Shown piece by piece: positions 21,425-33,338 of a stretch of 64,000 bases of DNA (position 1 is its first letter; the number at the start of each line of letters is the position of its first letter). Source of the DNA: Triticum aestivum (Eukaryota > Streptophyta > Magnoliopsida > Poales > Poaceae); NCBI RefSeq assembly GCF_018294505.1, contig NC_057812.1, forward strand, positions 63,292,893 through 63,356,892, read 5' to 3'. The notes under the pieces are model-generated. The model did not search any database, had not been told where the DNA came from, and was given only the letters and a program-made list of their open reading frames with translations. The translations under genes and the position numbers were made by a program.

Positions 21425-24400
21425 ATGTTCCTAGAGAAAACTAAGTTGAAAGATGTTAGTAGCAATGATGCAGATTGGATCCGTGATATGAGGTTTATCC
21501 TCATTGCTGCACAAAAGAATTATGTCCTTGATGCACCGCTAGGTGACAAACCTATTGTAGGAGCAGATGCAGATGTTATGAACGTTTGGCTAGCTCAATA
21601 TGATGACTACTTGATAGTTTAGTGCACCATACTTAAACGGCTTAGAATCGAGACTTCAAAGACATTTTGAATGTCATGGACCATATGAGATGTTCGAGGA
21701 GTTGAACTTAATATTTCAAGCAAATACCCAAGTTGAGAGATATGAAGTCTCCAACAAGTTCTATAGCTAAAAGATGAAGGAGAATAGCTCAAGCAGTGAG
21801 CATGTGCTCAGATTGTCTGGGTACTACAATCGCTTGAATCAAGTGGGAGTTAATCTTCCAGATAAAATAGAGATTGACAGAATTTTCTAGTCACCATCAC
21901 CAAGTTAGTACAACTTCGTGATGAACTATAATATGCAAGGGATAACAGAAACGATTCCCAAGCTCTTTGTGATGCTGAAATCGACGAATGTAGAAATCAA
22001 GAAAAGCATCAAGTGTTGATGGTAAAAAAAACCACTAGTTTCAAGTAAAGGGACAAAGGGAAAAAAGGGGAACTTCAAGAAGAACGGCAAGCAAGTTTCT
22101 GCTCAAGTGAAAAAACCCAAATCTGGACCTAAACCTGAAACTGAGTGCTTCTACTGCAAAGGGACTGGTCACTGGAAGCGGAACTACCCCAAGTAATTGG
22201 CGGATAAGAAGGATGGCAAAGTGAACATATGTATATTTGATATACATGTTATTGATGTGTACTTTACTAGTGTTTATAGCAACCCCTCAGTATTTGATAC
22301 TAGTTCAGTTGCTAAGAATAGTAACTCGAAACAGGAGTTGCAGAATGAACAGAGACTAGTTAAGGGTGAAGTGACGATGTGTATTGGAAATGGTTCCAAG
22401 ATTGATATGATCATCATCGCACACTCCCTATACTTTCGCGATTAGTGTTAAACCTAAAATAAATGTTATTTAGTGTTTGCGTTGAGCATGAATATTATTG
22501 GATCATGTTTATTGCAATACTGTTATTCATGTAAGTTAGAGAATAATTGTTCTTCTGTTTACATGAATAAAACCTTCTATGGTCATACACCCAATGAAAA
22601 TGGTTTGTTGGATCTCGATCGTGGTGATACATATTTTTATAATATTGAAGCCAAAAGATGCAAAGTTAATAATGATAGTACAAATTATTTGTGGCACTGC
22701 TGTTTAGGTCATATTGGTGTAAAGCGCATGAATAAAAATCCATGTTGATGGGCTTTTGGAATCACTTGATTATGAATCAGTTAATGCTTGCAAACCATGC
22801 CTCATGGGCAATATGACTAAGACTCCGTTCTCCGGAACAATGGAGCGAGCAACAAATTTGTTGGAAATCATACATACTGATGTATGTGGTCCGATGAATA
22901 TTGAGGCTCGCGGCAGGTATCATTATTTTCTGATCTTCACAGATGATTTGAGCAGATATGAGTATATCTACTTGATGAAACACAAGTCTGAAACATTTGA
23001 AAAGTTCGAAGAATTTCAAAGTAAAGTGGAGAATCATCTTCACAAAAAAAAGTTTCTACGATATGATCGCAGAAGTAAAATATTTTAGTTACCAGTTTGG
23101 CCTTCAGTTAAAACAATGTGAAATAGTTTTCACTCCTCACGCCACCTGGAACACCACAGTGTAATGCTGTGTCCGAACGTCGTAACCGTACTTTATTAGA
23201 TATGGTGCGATCTATGATGTCTCTTACAGATTTACCACTATCGTTTTGGGGTTATGCATTAGAGACAGCTACATTCACATTAAATAGGGCACCATCTAAA
23301 TCTGTTGAGACGACACAGTATGAACTATGGTTTGGCAAGAAACCTAAACTGTCGTTTCTTAAAGTTTGAGGTTGCAATGCTTATGTGAAAAAGTTTCATC
23401 CTGATAAGCTCAAACCCAAATCGGAGAAGTGCATCTTCATAGGATACCCAAAAGAAAATGTTGGGTACACCTTCTATCACAGATCCGAAGGCAAGATATT
23501 CATTGCTGAGAATGGATCCTTTCTAGAGAAGGAATTTCTCTCGAAAGAAGTGAGTGAGAGGAAAGTGGAACTTGATAAGGTAATTGTACCTTCTCCCGAA
23601 TTGGAAAATAGTTCATCACAGAAATCAGTTCAAGTGATGCCTACACCAACAAGAGAGGAAGTTAATGATGATGATCATGTAACTTTAGATCAAGTTACTA
23701 CAGAACTTCGTAGATCAACTAGAGTGAGATCCGCACTAGAGTGGTACGGTAATCCTGTTCTGGAGGTCATGTTAGTTGACCATGATGAACCTACGAACTA
23801 TGAGGAAGCAATGATGAGCCCAGATTCAGCGAAATGGCTTGAGGCTATGAAATTTGAGATGAGATCCATGTATAAGATCAAAGTATGGACTTTGATTGAC
23901 TTGCCCAAAGATCGGCGAGCCATTGAGATTAAATAGATCTTCAAGAGGAAGACGTACGCTGATAGTAGTGTTACTATCTACAAAGCTAGAATGGTAGCAA
24001 AAGGTTTTCGACAAGTTCAAGGTGTTGACTACGATGAGAGTTTCTCACTCGTATCTATGCTTAAGTCTGTCCGAATCATGTTAGCAATTGCCACATTTTA
24101 TGAAATCTGGCAAATGGATAAACAAAACTACATTCCTTAATGGATTTATTAAAGTAGAGTTGTATATGATGCAACAAGAAAGTTTTGTCAATCCTAAAGG
24201 TGCTAAAAAAATATGCAAGATCCAGCGATCCATCTATGGACTGGTGCAAGCAGCTCGGAGTTGGAATATACGCTTTGATAAGTTGATCAAAGCATATAGT
24301 TTTATACAGACTTGCGGTGAAGGCTGTATTTACAAGAAAGTGAGTGGGAGCACTACGTCATTTCTGATAAGCATATGTGAATGACATATTGTTGATCAGA

Positions 24401-24960
24401 GATAATGTAGAATTATTCTGCAAAGCATAAAGGAGTGTTTGAAGGAGTTTTTCAAAGAAAGACCTCAGTGAAGCTGCTTACATATTGAGCATCAAGATCT
24501 ATAGAGATAGATCAAGACGCTTGATAAGTTTTTCAATGAGTACATACCTTGACAAGATTTTGATGTAGTTCAAAATGGAATAGTCAAAGAAAGAGTTCTT
24601 TCTAGTGTTACAAGGTGTGAATCTGAGTAAGACTCAAAGCCCGACCACGACAGAAAATAGAAAGAGAATGAAAGTCATTCCCTATGCCTTGGCCATAAGT
24701 TCTATAAAATATGTCATGCTGTGTTCCAGATCTGTTGTATACCCTACACTGTTTTTGACAAGGGAGTACAATAGTGATCTAGGAGTAGATCACTAGACAA
24801 CGGTCAAAATTATCCTTAGTGGAATAAGGATATGTTTCTCGATTATGGAGGTGACAAAAAGGTTCGTCGTAAAGGGTTACGTCGATGCAAATTTTGACAC
24901 AAATCCAGATGACTCTAAATCTCAATCTGGATACATATTGAAAGTGGGAGCAATTACCTA
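21425..24960 (+). pseudogene. Copia gag-pol remnants
   Basis: Fragments in shifting frames show the whole order. Gag: DADWIRDMRFILIAAQKNYV near 21450. Zinc knuckle near 22147: CFYCKGTGHWKRNY, with the last Cys now Tyr. GAG-pre-integrase: LWHCCLGHIGVKRM near 22690. Integrase core: IIHTDVCGPM and FTDDLSRY around 22870-22960, then SERRNRTLLDMVRSMM near 23175. Reverse transcriptase: NYEEAMMSPDSAKWLEAMK near 23795, IYGLVQAARSWNIRFDK near 24235, and a catalytic box reading YVND instead of YVDD near 24375. RNase H: GYVDANFDTNPDDSKSQSGY near 24875. In-frame stops and frameshifts occur in every domain, so no protein could be made. Confidence 0.92.
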
Positions 24961-25257
24961 GAGTAGCTCCGTGCAGAGCATTGTTGACATAGAAATTTGC
25001 AAAATACTTACGGATCTGAAAGTGGCAGACCCGTTGACTAAACTTCTCTCACAAGCAAAACATGATCACACCTTAGTACTCTTTGGGTGTTAATCACATA
25101 ACGATGTGAACTAGATTATTGACTCTAGTAAACCCTTTGGGTGTTGGTCACATGTCGATGTGAACTATGTGTGTTAATCACATGGTGATGTGAACTATTG
25201 GTATTAAATCACATGGCGATGTGAACTAGATTATTGACTCTAGTGCAAGTGGGAGAC

Positions 25258-26994
25258 TGAAGGAAATATGCCCTAGATGCGATAATAAAGTTATTATTTA
25301 TTTCCTTATATCATGATAAATGTTCATTATTCATGCTAGAATTGTATTAACCGGAAACATAATACATGTGTGAATACATTGATAAACAGAGTGTCACTAG
25401 TGTGCCTCTACTTGACTAGCTTGTTAATCAAAGATGGTTATGTTTCCTAACCATAGACATGAGTTGTCATTTGATTAACGGGATCACATCATTAGGAGAA
25501 TGATGTGATTGACTTGACCCATTTCTTTAGCTTAGCACTTGATCGTTTAGTTTGTTGCTATTGCTTTCTTCATGACTTATACATGTTCCTATGACTATGA
25601 GATTATACAACTCCCGTTTACCGGAGGAACACTTTGTGTGCCACCAAACATCACAACATAACTGGGTGATTATAAAGGTGCTCAACAGGTGTCTCCAAAG
25701 GTACTTGATGGGCTGGCGTATTTTGAAATTAGGATTTGTCACTCCGATTGTCGGAGAGGTATCTGTGGGCCCTCTCGGTAATGCACATCACTTAAGCCTT
25801 GCAAGCATTGCAACTAATGAGTTAGTTGCGGGATGATGTATTACAGAACGAGTAAAGAGACTTGCCGGTAACGAGATTGAACTAGGTATTGCGATACCGA
25901 CGATCGAATCTCGGGCAAGTAACATACCGATGACAAAGGGAACAACGTATGTTGTTATGCGGTTTGACCGATAGAGATCTTCGTAGAATATGTAGGAGCC
26001 AATATGAGCATCTAGGTTCCGCTATTGGTTATTGACCGAAGACGTGTCTCGGTCATGTCTACATAGTTCTCGAACCCGTAGGGTCTGCACGCTTAATGTT
26101 TCGATGATGGTTATATTATGAGTTTATGAGTTTTGATGTACCGAAGGTTGTTCGGAGTCCCGGATGTGATCACGGACATGACGAGGAGTCTCGAAATTGT
26201 TGAGACATGAAGATTGATATATTGGACGACTATATTCAGACACCGGAATGGTTCCGGGGGTTATCTGATATATACCGGAGTACCGAGGGGTTACGGAACC
26301 CCCCGGGGGTTATTGGGCCTCATGGGCCCAAAGTGGTGGAAGAGGAGAGGCAGCAGGAGGTGTCGCGCGGCCCCCCTTGCCCCAAACCGAATTGGGAAAG
26401 GGGAGGGGGCGCGGCCCCCCTTCTCCTTCCTTCTCTCCACCTCCTCCTTCCCCCTTCTCCTAGTTGGAATAGGAAAGGGGGGCAAAACCTACTTGGAGTA
26501 GGATTGCCCCCCCTTGGGCTCGCCTCCTCCTCTTGGTCGGCCCCCTCCTCCTCCCCCCCTTTATATACGGAGGAGGGGGTCACCCCATAGACAACAACTG
26601 ATCAAGTTGATCTTTTAGCCATGTGCAGTGCCCCCCTCCACCATAGTCCACCTCGACAATACTATAGCAGTGCTTAGGCGAAGCCCTGCGTTGGTAGAAC
26701 ATCAACATCGTCAGCACGCCGTCATGCTGACGAAACTCTCCCTCACCACTCGGCTGGATCGGAGTTCGAGGGACATCATCGGGCTGAACGTGTGCTGAAC
26801 TCGGAGGTGACATGCGTTCGGTACTTGATCGGTAGGATCGTGAAGACGTACGACTACATCAACCGCGTTGTGCTAACGCTTCCGCTTTCGGTCTACGAGG
26901 GTACGTAGACAACACTCTCCCCTCTCGTTGCTATGCATCACCATGATATTGCGTGTGCGTAGGAATTTTTTTGAAATTACTACGTTCCCCAACA
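25258..26994 (+). repeat. 3' LTR of the Copia element (1737 bp)
   Basis: Same ends and block order as the 5' LTR. It has its own TATATA box near 26562. The purine tract AAGTGGGAGAC sits immediately before it. It ends CCCCAACA at 26994, followed by the target duplication gccac. Confidence 0.95.
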
Positions 26995-27952
26995 GCCACG
27001 TCCGTGGATAGTGACCGGTTAGACCCCACATGACAACTCCAACAACCATAGTAATTATTTTTCAATTAGCATTTTCATACAAAACCAAGCAAAAAAGCAA
27101 GATCTATGTACTACCAACTACCATCTACACTACTCATCCTTCTCGTCAGGTATGTGAATGAAACTGATGTCGGGGTCGCCGTCGTTATGGTCATTGGCTA
27201 CCGGGCGAACCTCTGGTTCCTCCTCGGTAGTGAAGAATGGCATGTCGCTCCGTTGCCTCCTCTGCCTGGGCCACCTCGAACTCTATGCATCAACCATGGC
27301 GAAGCCAGTAGGCGCCAAATCAGCCTGATGCGCCTCCTCTGACTCCTCCTCCACCTCCTCCTCTATGATCGCGTCCTCCTTCTTTGCCTCCACCACCACC
27401 TCCTCCTCCTCGGGCTGCACTGAGTCCAAAGGCAGGCTGGCTGCAATCCGATCTTCGCGCCTGCCCTGGATCTCCTCTAACAGCTATAGCCGCCGCTCGG
27501 GAGTGAGCATGTTGTAACTAGTGGTTAGCAGCTGATGGATGGATTGAATGTCACGGCGGTGGAGGGGGGAGGGGGAAGAAATGGAGGAGGTCTATGGTTG
27601 GGCTTTTGTCGTCGGGCTTACATAGCCGGACATGTATCCTCACATGGCATGCTAGAGCGGCACCACACGACGCCAATGCGTCCTCATCGATGAACTAAGG
27701 AGGCACACGTCAGACCACTGGTTTACGCTTTTGTCCGCATGGACCCTTGCGGTCTGTCCTAAGCGACGTGCATGTCCGGACATCTTCATATCAGCCCCAG
27801 ATATGTGTCGGATATGTGAAGTGCCGGTCAGTCCTGGTATTTGGGCTAGATTTGACAAGTCTAGTTGGGTCGCAATTTTGTGTTTGGGCAGTACTAGGCA
27901 AGCTGCCCGGGCGTTTGGGGCGGATATCTGAGGAATCCAGTTGTTGATGCTC

Positions 27953-29040
27953 TCATGCCTCAAGTAGCCGCATGTAGCAGTGTGGCAGTAGCTATGGTGT
28001 CGCAGACAATGACATGATAGACGTGTAGCCATCTCGCATCATGAGCTGCAGGGCAAGCACCGGCTTGCTGAGCGCTCACTCTAGCAGTCAAAAATGGCCA
28101 GCGTGATTGTGGCTGTGGTGCCACGGACAACGGAGACGTGCTCCCGGAGCGGCGGTATGAGTTGCCTGGAGGGCGGTGCGACATGGTGCCATGTAGGGAT
28201 GGCAATTTTATCCATGGATCTGGATACCCATGGATACCCGACCCGGTTGGGAAGCGTATGGAGCACATTTTCTCCCATGGGTCCATGGATGTGGATACCC
28301 ACGAACAGCCGGGTTGGGCAAGGTTATAGTTTGTGCTCCATGGATATCCAATGGATACCCGTATGACATGTGGGGCCATATGCCAGTGATAGTAGAAAGA
28401 GCGAATCAATGGGAAATGGCAGGAAATATGCAACTTGTTCCATGAGCTATATGTTGCAGAATCAACCTCTGGTATGTCACACTTAAGGACTCATCGTATT
28501 ACTTGTTGCCTACTTATGCATGTAGCTTATGTTGTCATTTGTGAGTGAATGATGATGAGTTAATTTGCTCTTTGGGAAGGCTTCATGCTGACTTTTCTAT
28601 GCCCATGGAGCTCCATGGGTATGTGGGTATCCAGTGGATTTGGACAGGGGCACAAGTTTTGCCCATGGATAGTTTTGTGGATGGGCAGAGGGTAGGAAGG
28701 TGGGTCATGGGTTGGATTTGGACCAGCTCCACCCGCCCCAAACCCGACCCATTGCCATCCCTAGTGCCATGGATGATGCCACGACGGACACGTCGCCGGT
28801 GCGGCGACGCAAGCAGAAGTATGTGCGCTGGTGCGGCGAAAATTGCAGGTGCTTGGCTGGCGGCGACTACAATGGCATGACTAACAGTGAGTTGTTCGAC
28901 CCTATGGTCGAAAGGGAGACCTCTTTGTTGGCGCCTTCAGTGCCCGATCACTTTCCTGGCGATCGCACGCGCCCCATAGTGGGCCGTGGCCCATTCGCTT
29001 GAATGTTGCTCGCTCGACCGCTCCTTGGTAGCCTTTTTTT
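27953..29040. other. copy A non-coding stretch around the hAT insertion
   Basis: Matches copy B 52371-52890 except for the hAT element. Short frames exist on both strands but show no domain and are interrupted in one copy or the other. I see no gene here. Confidence 0.5.
28194..28763. mobile_element. non-autonomous hAT element (570 bp), copy A only
   Basis: Terminal inverted repeats TAGGGATGGCAA / TTGCCATCCCTA and a perfect 8-bp target duplication GTGCCATG (28186-28193 and 28764-28771) identify a hAT-superfamily insertion. Copy B (near 52608) has one copy of this site and no insert. The interior has repeated CCATGGATACCC-like motifs near both ends and no transposase. Confidence 0.92.
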
Positions 29041-29475
29041 TCTTGCGAGCACCTGTCAAAAAAGCCTTGTTGTTTAAAAAATAAAAAAGGAAAAAATTGA
29101 AAAAATAATGAATTAAAAAATGTACATGAATTTTCATAAAAGTTCAGAAAATTAGAAAAAAAAGTTCATCGAATTTGAAAACAAGTTCATCAGTTTTCAA
29201 AAATGTTCATCTAGTTTGCAAAAAATTTCAGCGGTTTTGAAAAAAGTTTATCGAACTTGTAAAAGTTCATCGAATTCGAAAAAGTTCATTGGATTTGAAA
29301 AAGTCCATTAGTTTTGAAAAAAGTCCATCGAATTCGAAAAAGTGAATCTACTATCAAGAAAAAGTTTCACGAATTTCTTTCACAAAAAAAAGTTCGTGAC
29401 TTTGAAAAAAATGTAAAAGGGACAGAGAAAAAAACAACGAAAGAAGAAGAAAAGGCCAAAGAAACCACTATGTAA
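29041..29475. repeat. AT-rich degenerate repeat, copy A
   Basis: A run of imperfect ~18-24-bp units such as AAAAAGTTCATCGAATTCG and TTCATTGGATTTGAAAAAG. The same array is in copy B at about 52900-53310. Probably the non-coding part of a transposon I cannot name. Confidence 0.6.
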
Positions 29476-29482
29476 TACTTGA

Positions 29483-29555
29483 GGTCAGTTGGTCGGGTGG
29501 TTATGGGGTTTAAGTCCTAAGACCCGCGTCGCGGGTTTGAATCCTGGGTAGCACG
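29483..29555 (+). repeat. tRNA-like sequence with Pol III A and B boxes, copy A
   Basis: CAGTTGGTCGGGTGGTTATG resembles a tRNA D-arm/A box, and GCGGGTTTGAATCCTGG contains a good B box. The whole does not fold into a full tRNA with paired acceptor ends that I can see. Best read as a tRNA-derived element or relic. Conserved at 53323-53395 in copy B. Confidence 0.45.
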
Positions 29556-29559
29556 CACT

Positions 29560-29850
29560 TTTTTTCTCTTTTATAGAAACAGAGAAAGAGCATATGGGCC
29601 GACCCGCTATAGAAACCTAGCGTACAGGGAGGGTGTGCACCCTGTACCAAAACACCTATATTCGGCGCTTAAGGCACCGAATTGGATTTCGGGTCGAAAA
29701 GTTATGTCCCCAGTGGACCCTAATGTTTATCTGGGCCATCCAGTTAATACACAGGTGCCAACAGCCAGGTTCAGTCCATCGGGCCGAAGAGTTAGACCCG
29801 ATCACGTGAATCTTTAGTTCATAGTCCTTAACGCAAAGCGCTCTCAATAT
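29560..29850. other. conserved non-coding block, copy A
   Basis: Matches copy B 53400-53690 closely. Contains an imperfect palindrome TATTCGGCGCTTAAGGCACC with GAAT following. No coding sequence recognised. Confidence 0.4.
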
Positions 29851-29854
29851 CTCT

Positions 29855-30830
29855 ACTCTTACAAGGAGAGTTGGTAGGACAATATCCACGGTTTTTGTTT
29901 TTGCCTCACCGCGATTACTCCCTCCATGTTTGTTTTTCTCGCTCCCTCTTAATACCAAATCAATTTTCCCAATCCTCCTCTGGTTTGTTCGGGCCTTCTT
30001 TGGCAGGTGCTAATTTAATTCAACCATGTAAATATTATCTAATTAAGAATTCAGAAATCACACCATATATGTAAGATAACCTTCCTAAAAGACAAAGAGA
30101 AGATTTTTCTCAATAACCTTCCAAATCAAAATAAGATATTCCTCAATAAGAAATAGCTAATACCACATCATATCACATTTATTATCTATCATTATCTCTA
30201 TTATTAAATCTCTACTCCTGAAAAGGGAGTTGGTGAATACCAGCCCCTCCATGCTGATTTTTTTTGCTCACCGCCACTAAAAAAAGGATCGATCCACCCG
30301 ACCTTCGGATTCATTTTTTTCATGCTTGCTTTGGCAGGTGCTGATTCAATTCAATCACGTAAATATTAGGTAACTAATAAGAATTTAGAAACACTATATA
30401 TGTAAGGTCACCTTCCTAAAAGATAGACTAAAGATTTTTTTTCTCGATAACCTTCCAAATCAGCACTCCTAAAAGGGGAGTTGGTAGGTCGGTATCCATG
30501 GTTTATTTCACCTCAACGTATCACCACGCTCCATGTTTGTTTTTTCTCCCTCCCTCTAAAAACCCGGATCTATTCACCCAACCTACCTTTTCATTGTTTT
30601 TCCTTCTTGATTTGGCAGGCGTCGATTCAAATCAACCATGTAAACATTAGGTAATTAAAAATTTGGACATCGCAACATATAAGTGATATCACATTCCTAA
30701 AGACAGACAAAAGATTTTTTCGATAACCTTTTAAAACAAAACTAGATATTTCCGAACAACGAATAGCTAATCCCGCGTACTACACTATTTATTATCTATC
30801 ATCATCTCTAGTATTGAATCATAATCACAA
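29855..30830. repeat. three diverged tandem repeat units, copy A
   Basis: Three units of roughly 250-360 bp start near 29855, 30209 and 30465. Each begins with a version of CTCCTAAAAGGGGAGTTGGT and contains a GGCAGG(T/C)G(C/T)...GATTCAATTCAA block, then CCTTCCTAAAAGA and a TTTATTATCTATC end. Copy B keeps only the last two units (about 53755-54385), a loss expected from recombination between repeats. The TCTCTACTCC start is reminiscent of Helitron 5' ends; this is weak. Confidence 0.6.
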
Positions 30831-32210
30831 CTTTCCGTAGACATTTTTTCTTCAATCCCACCCACATATCTCTGTTTTCATCACAAATGTTTTTTTTCTT
30901 GTTTCGTTTGTTCCGTTTGACCTCCGCTCCCGCGTATGTTGCACCCTCCCCATTGATTTTCAACCCACCGATTTTTTCCAAATAAAACCCATCTCCCGTC
31001 AACCCCCTCCAGCCCTCCTCGTTCGACCTCCCCTCTCATGTAATCCCCACCTACGCGCCTCCTACAGACTCTTCCAATTCTCTATTCGCTACATCATCCA
31101 TCCCACAAAAATAAGAAATCTCCCCGATTTAGACTCGACCATTTCTTCCTTGTCACGTGAAGAGAGCGCCACATAGGATTCTCTCACACTCGGTTTTTTT
31201 CATCCTGAATGTTCGCTCCCTGACTGCAGTTGGCCCCGCACATCCCTCTCCCTCACACCCGACCCGGCAAGGGTTCCAACCGCCGCAGCTCCCCTGCTAT
31301 CCTCTCACAGCTGCGCTCTCGGCGCCACTGACTCTGCCTTCGAATTACCTCTATGGACGTTCCTCTACGCCGCAGCTGCCAAGGATCAAGGGTGACGACG
31401 TTTCAATGTAGTGGTAATTTGATGCGCTTGTGAGGGGGAGCACGTTTTTGGCGACACTGCAGGTGAGGTCGTCTTTGTTCTCGACTGCATATGATGACAA
31501 GAAGGGTATGCTTCGCCAACTACTCCATGTGGTTTTGTGATCCCAGGCACCTACAGGATCATGTCTGAGGTATATATGCTGAAGAAGTTGGAATGACGAG
31601 GAAGTGCGGCAGCCTATCGTGCGCCGTCTCGGCTTTGAGGCCAAACAGATTTGGTTTCGCTCCCAGATCCCACCCTCCCTTGTCTTCTTGCTACGACTCC
31701 ATGGATGATTATATTACATGTTTGTGCGTGTGTGATAGGATTAGAAGACTGACAGGGAACAATATGTATTAAACGCTACATGTCATTATTTAATTACAGT
31801 AAGCAATCACCTTATGGCCTTTACTATGTCGATCCCACATTATGGCCTTCACCGTGTGGTAGTATTAGAAGACTGAATTTACATTTAGCAAACACCTGAT
31901 GGCATTTACTGTGTATTTCAAGAAGTACCTCATAGTGGCAGCAAATCTGGCAATTAAGACTTTTTTTTCTACAGACAGTGATCCAAACTACCTGGTATGA
32001 ACAGCGGAACAACCTATAATACTAACATGTAGTGCTTCATTTAACTCATTTTTGTACAACATACTATTGCATCGAAAACTTTAATGCAATTAACTGTTGA
32101 ATTTTTCTTCATTAGGATTTAGCGATCTGGCATATAATTATGATCTTCTGAAACTCGGTGGTTCAGATCATGGAAGATATGACAGAGAAGAGCCTGACAT
32201 AGTAAGTATT

Positions 32211-32345
32211 CACTACCAGAAACCGCAATATTTCTGTGGGTTGGAAACCGACAGGAAAAGGGCCGAACCCGACAGGGAAAGTATTTCCCGTCGGTCACCC
32301 GTCAGGGAAAGCCGACAGAGATAGCTTGACAAAGATAGCTTGACA
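32211..32345. mobile_element. possible CACTA end relic, copy A only
   Basis: Starts CACTACCAGAAA, then has repeated CCGACAGGGAAA and the inverse TTTCCCGTCGG, the look of a CACTA terminus with subterminal repeats. Copy B has a different short sequence here. No matching TAGTG end is visible, so this would be a broken remnant. Confidence 0.4.
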
Positions 32346-32504
32346 GAGGTAGCTCAACCAATCTGAATTTTATGTAGATTATTTCATGATCTTCCCGTGC
32401 AGGTAATTCTGTCGTATGTAGTTCTGAATTTCATTTAGATTGACCTTGAAGTATTTGGAGATATGATGCACTATCTTGACTGAACAAATTATGTGCAAAT
32501 GTTC

Positions 32505-32870
32505 NNNNNNNNNNNNNNNNNNNNNNNNNNNNNNNNNNNNNNNNNNNNNNNNNNNNNNNNNNNNNNNNNNNNNNNNNNNNNNNNNNNNNNNNNNNNNNNN
32601 NNNNNNNNNNNNNNNNNNNNNNNNNNNNNNNNNNNNNNNNNNNNNNNNNNNNNNNNNNNNNNNNNNNNNNNNNNNNNNNNNNNNNNNNNNNNNNNNNNNN
32701 NNNNNNNNNNNNNNNNNNNNNNNNNNNNNNNNNNNNNNNNNNNNNNNNNNNNNNNNNNNNNNNNNNNNNNNNNNNNNNNNNNNNNNNNNNNNNNNNNNNN
32801 NNNNNNNNNNNNNNNNNNNNNNNNNNNNNNNNNNNNNNNNNNNNNNNNNNNNNNNNNNNNNNNNNNNNNN
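32505..32870. other. assembly gap (366 N), copy A
   Basis: Unknown sequence. The gap in copy B (55690-56500) lies at the homologous place. Any reading frame crossing it is an artefact. Confidence 0.99.
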
Positions 32871-33166
32871 AATCATGTGTCAGTCTTTCGTTTAGCAATA
32901 GAAATAACTCCGTAACTAACATGGTGGTTTTAGGTGGATAGCAACCTTTCACCTGGAAAGAACAGGAATAATGCCAACCTTTCAGCTGGATGAAAACAAG
33001 ATAGGGCATGGAAGAACCAAGATAATGTGTTCCCACTTGCCAGATGCACTCACATGTTCCTTACCACTCATCTCTTCAATTCATTCTTGTAAACATGTGA
33101 TGAGTGCAGATTTTGGGTGGAGATGGAGATGGTGGCAAGCGGGAGATGCCAAGGATTGGGTTTACA

Positions 33167-33338
33167 ACAATGTTTTAAATAGCGGGCTATGCCAAATAGC
33201 GGCGGACCTCAAAATCAGCTATAGCAGAGCTATAGCGGGCTATAGCCGGATGTTTGTACATGAGACCATTTAGCGGCACCCTGCTGAAAAGGCTATAGCA
33301 AGGCTATAGCGGGGCTATAGCCGGCTATTTAAAACTAT
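33167..33338. mobile_element. hAT-like MITE (172 bp), copy A only
   Basis: Ends ACAATGTTTTAAATAGCGGG and, inverted, ATAGTTTTAAATAGCCGG. Flanked by an 8-bp duplication GGTTTACA (33159-33166 and 33339-33346). Copy B has a single site (near 56814) without insert. The interior is full of GCTATAGC palindromes. Confidence 0.82.

Larger units (their letters stand above)
18409..26994 (+). mobile_element. complete Ty1/Copia retrotransposon, Angela/BARE type
   Basis: 8586 bp, flanked by a perfect 5-bp target duplication gccac (18404-18408 and 26995-26999). LTRs are 18409-20146 and 25258-26994. A primer binding site follows the 5' LTR and a purine-rich tract (AAGTGGGAGAC) precedes the 3' LTR. The internal order zinc knuckle, integrase, reverse transcriptase, RNase H defines Copia. 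The homologous site at 51411 is empty and carries a single gccac, so the insertion happened after the segmental duplication. Coding capacity is destroyed by many stops and frameshifts. 20161-21424 is leader with no coding sequence I can recognise, and 24961-25245 is 3' untranslated sequence. Confidence 0.96.
18345..27952. mobile_element. second Harbinger-like element, copy A, split by the Copia element
   Basis: Left end GAGCATCTGCAATGATGG at 18345 and right end complementary to GAGCATCAACAACTGG at 27952, both versions of a GAGCATCTCCAAC-type PIF/Harbinger terminus. Flanking triplets are tta and tca, an imperfect TWA target duplication. Without the Copia element (18409-26994) and one target copy the element is about 1.0 kb, as in copy B (51352-52370). 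On the minus strand near 27310-27420 a Glu-rich frame is visible, better preserved in copy B. No transposase is seen, so it is non-autonomous. Confidence 0.6.

Noticed and set aside
29483..29555. A functional tRNA gene
   Set aside because: No paired acceptor stem or anticodon arm of normal length can be drawn; only the Pol III box-like parts are preserved.
32379..33036. Long frames across the N run in copy A, and 55577-56577 in copy B
   Set aside because: They exist only because N is read as coding.
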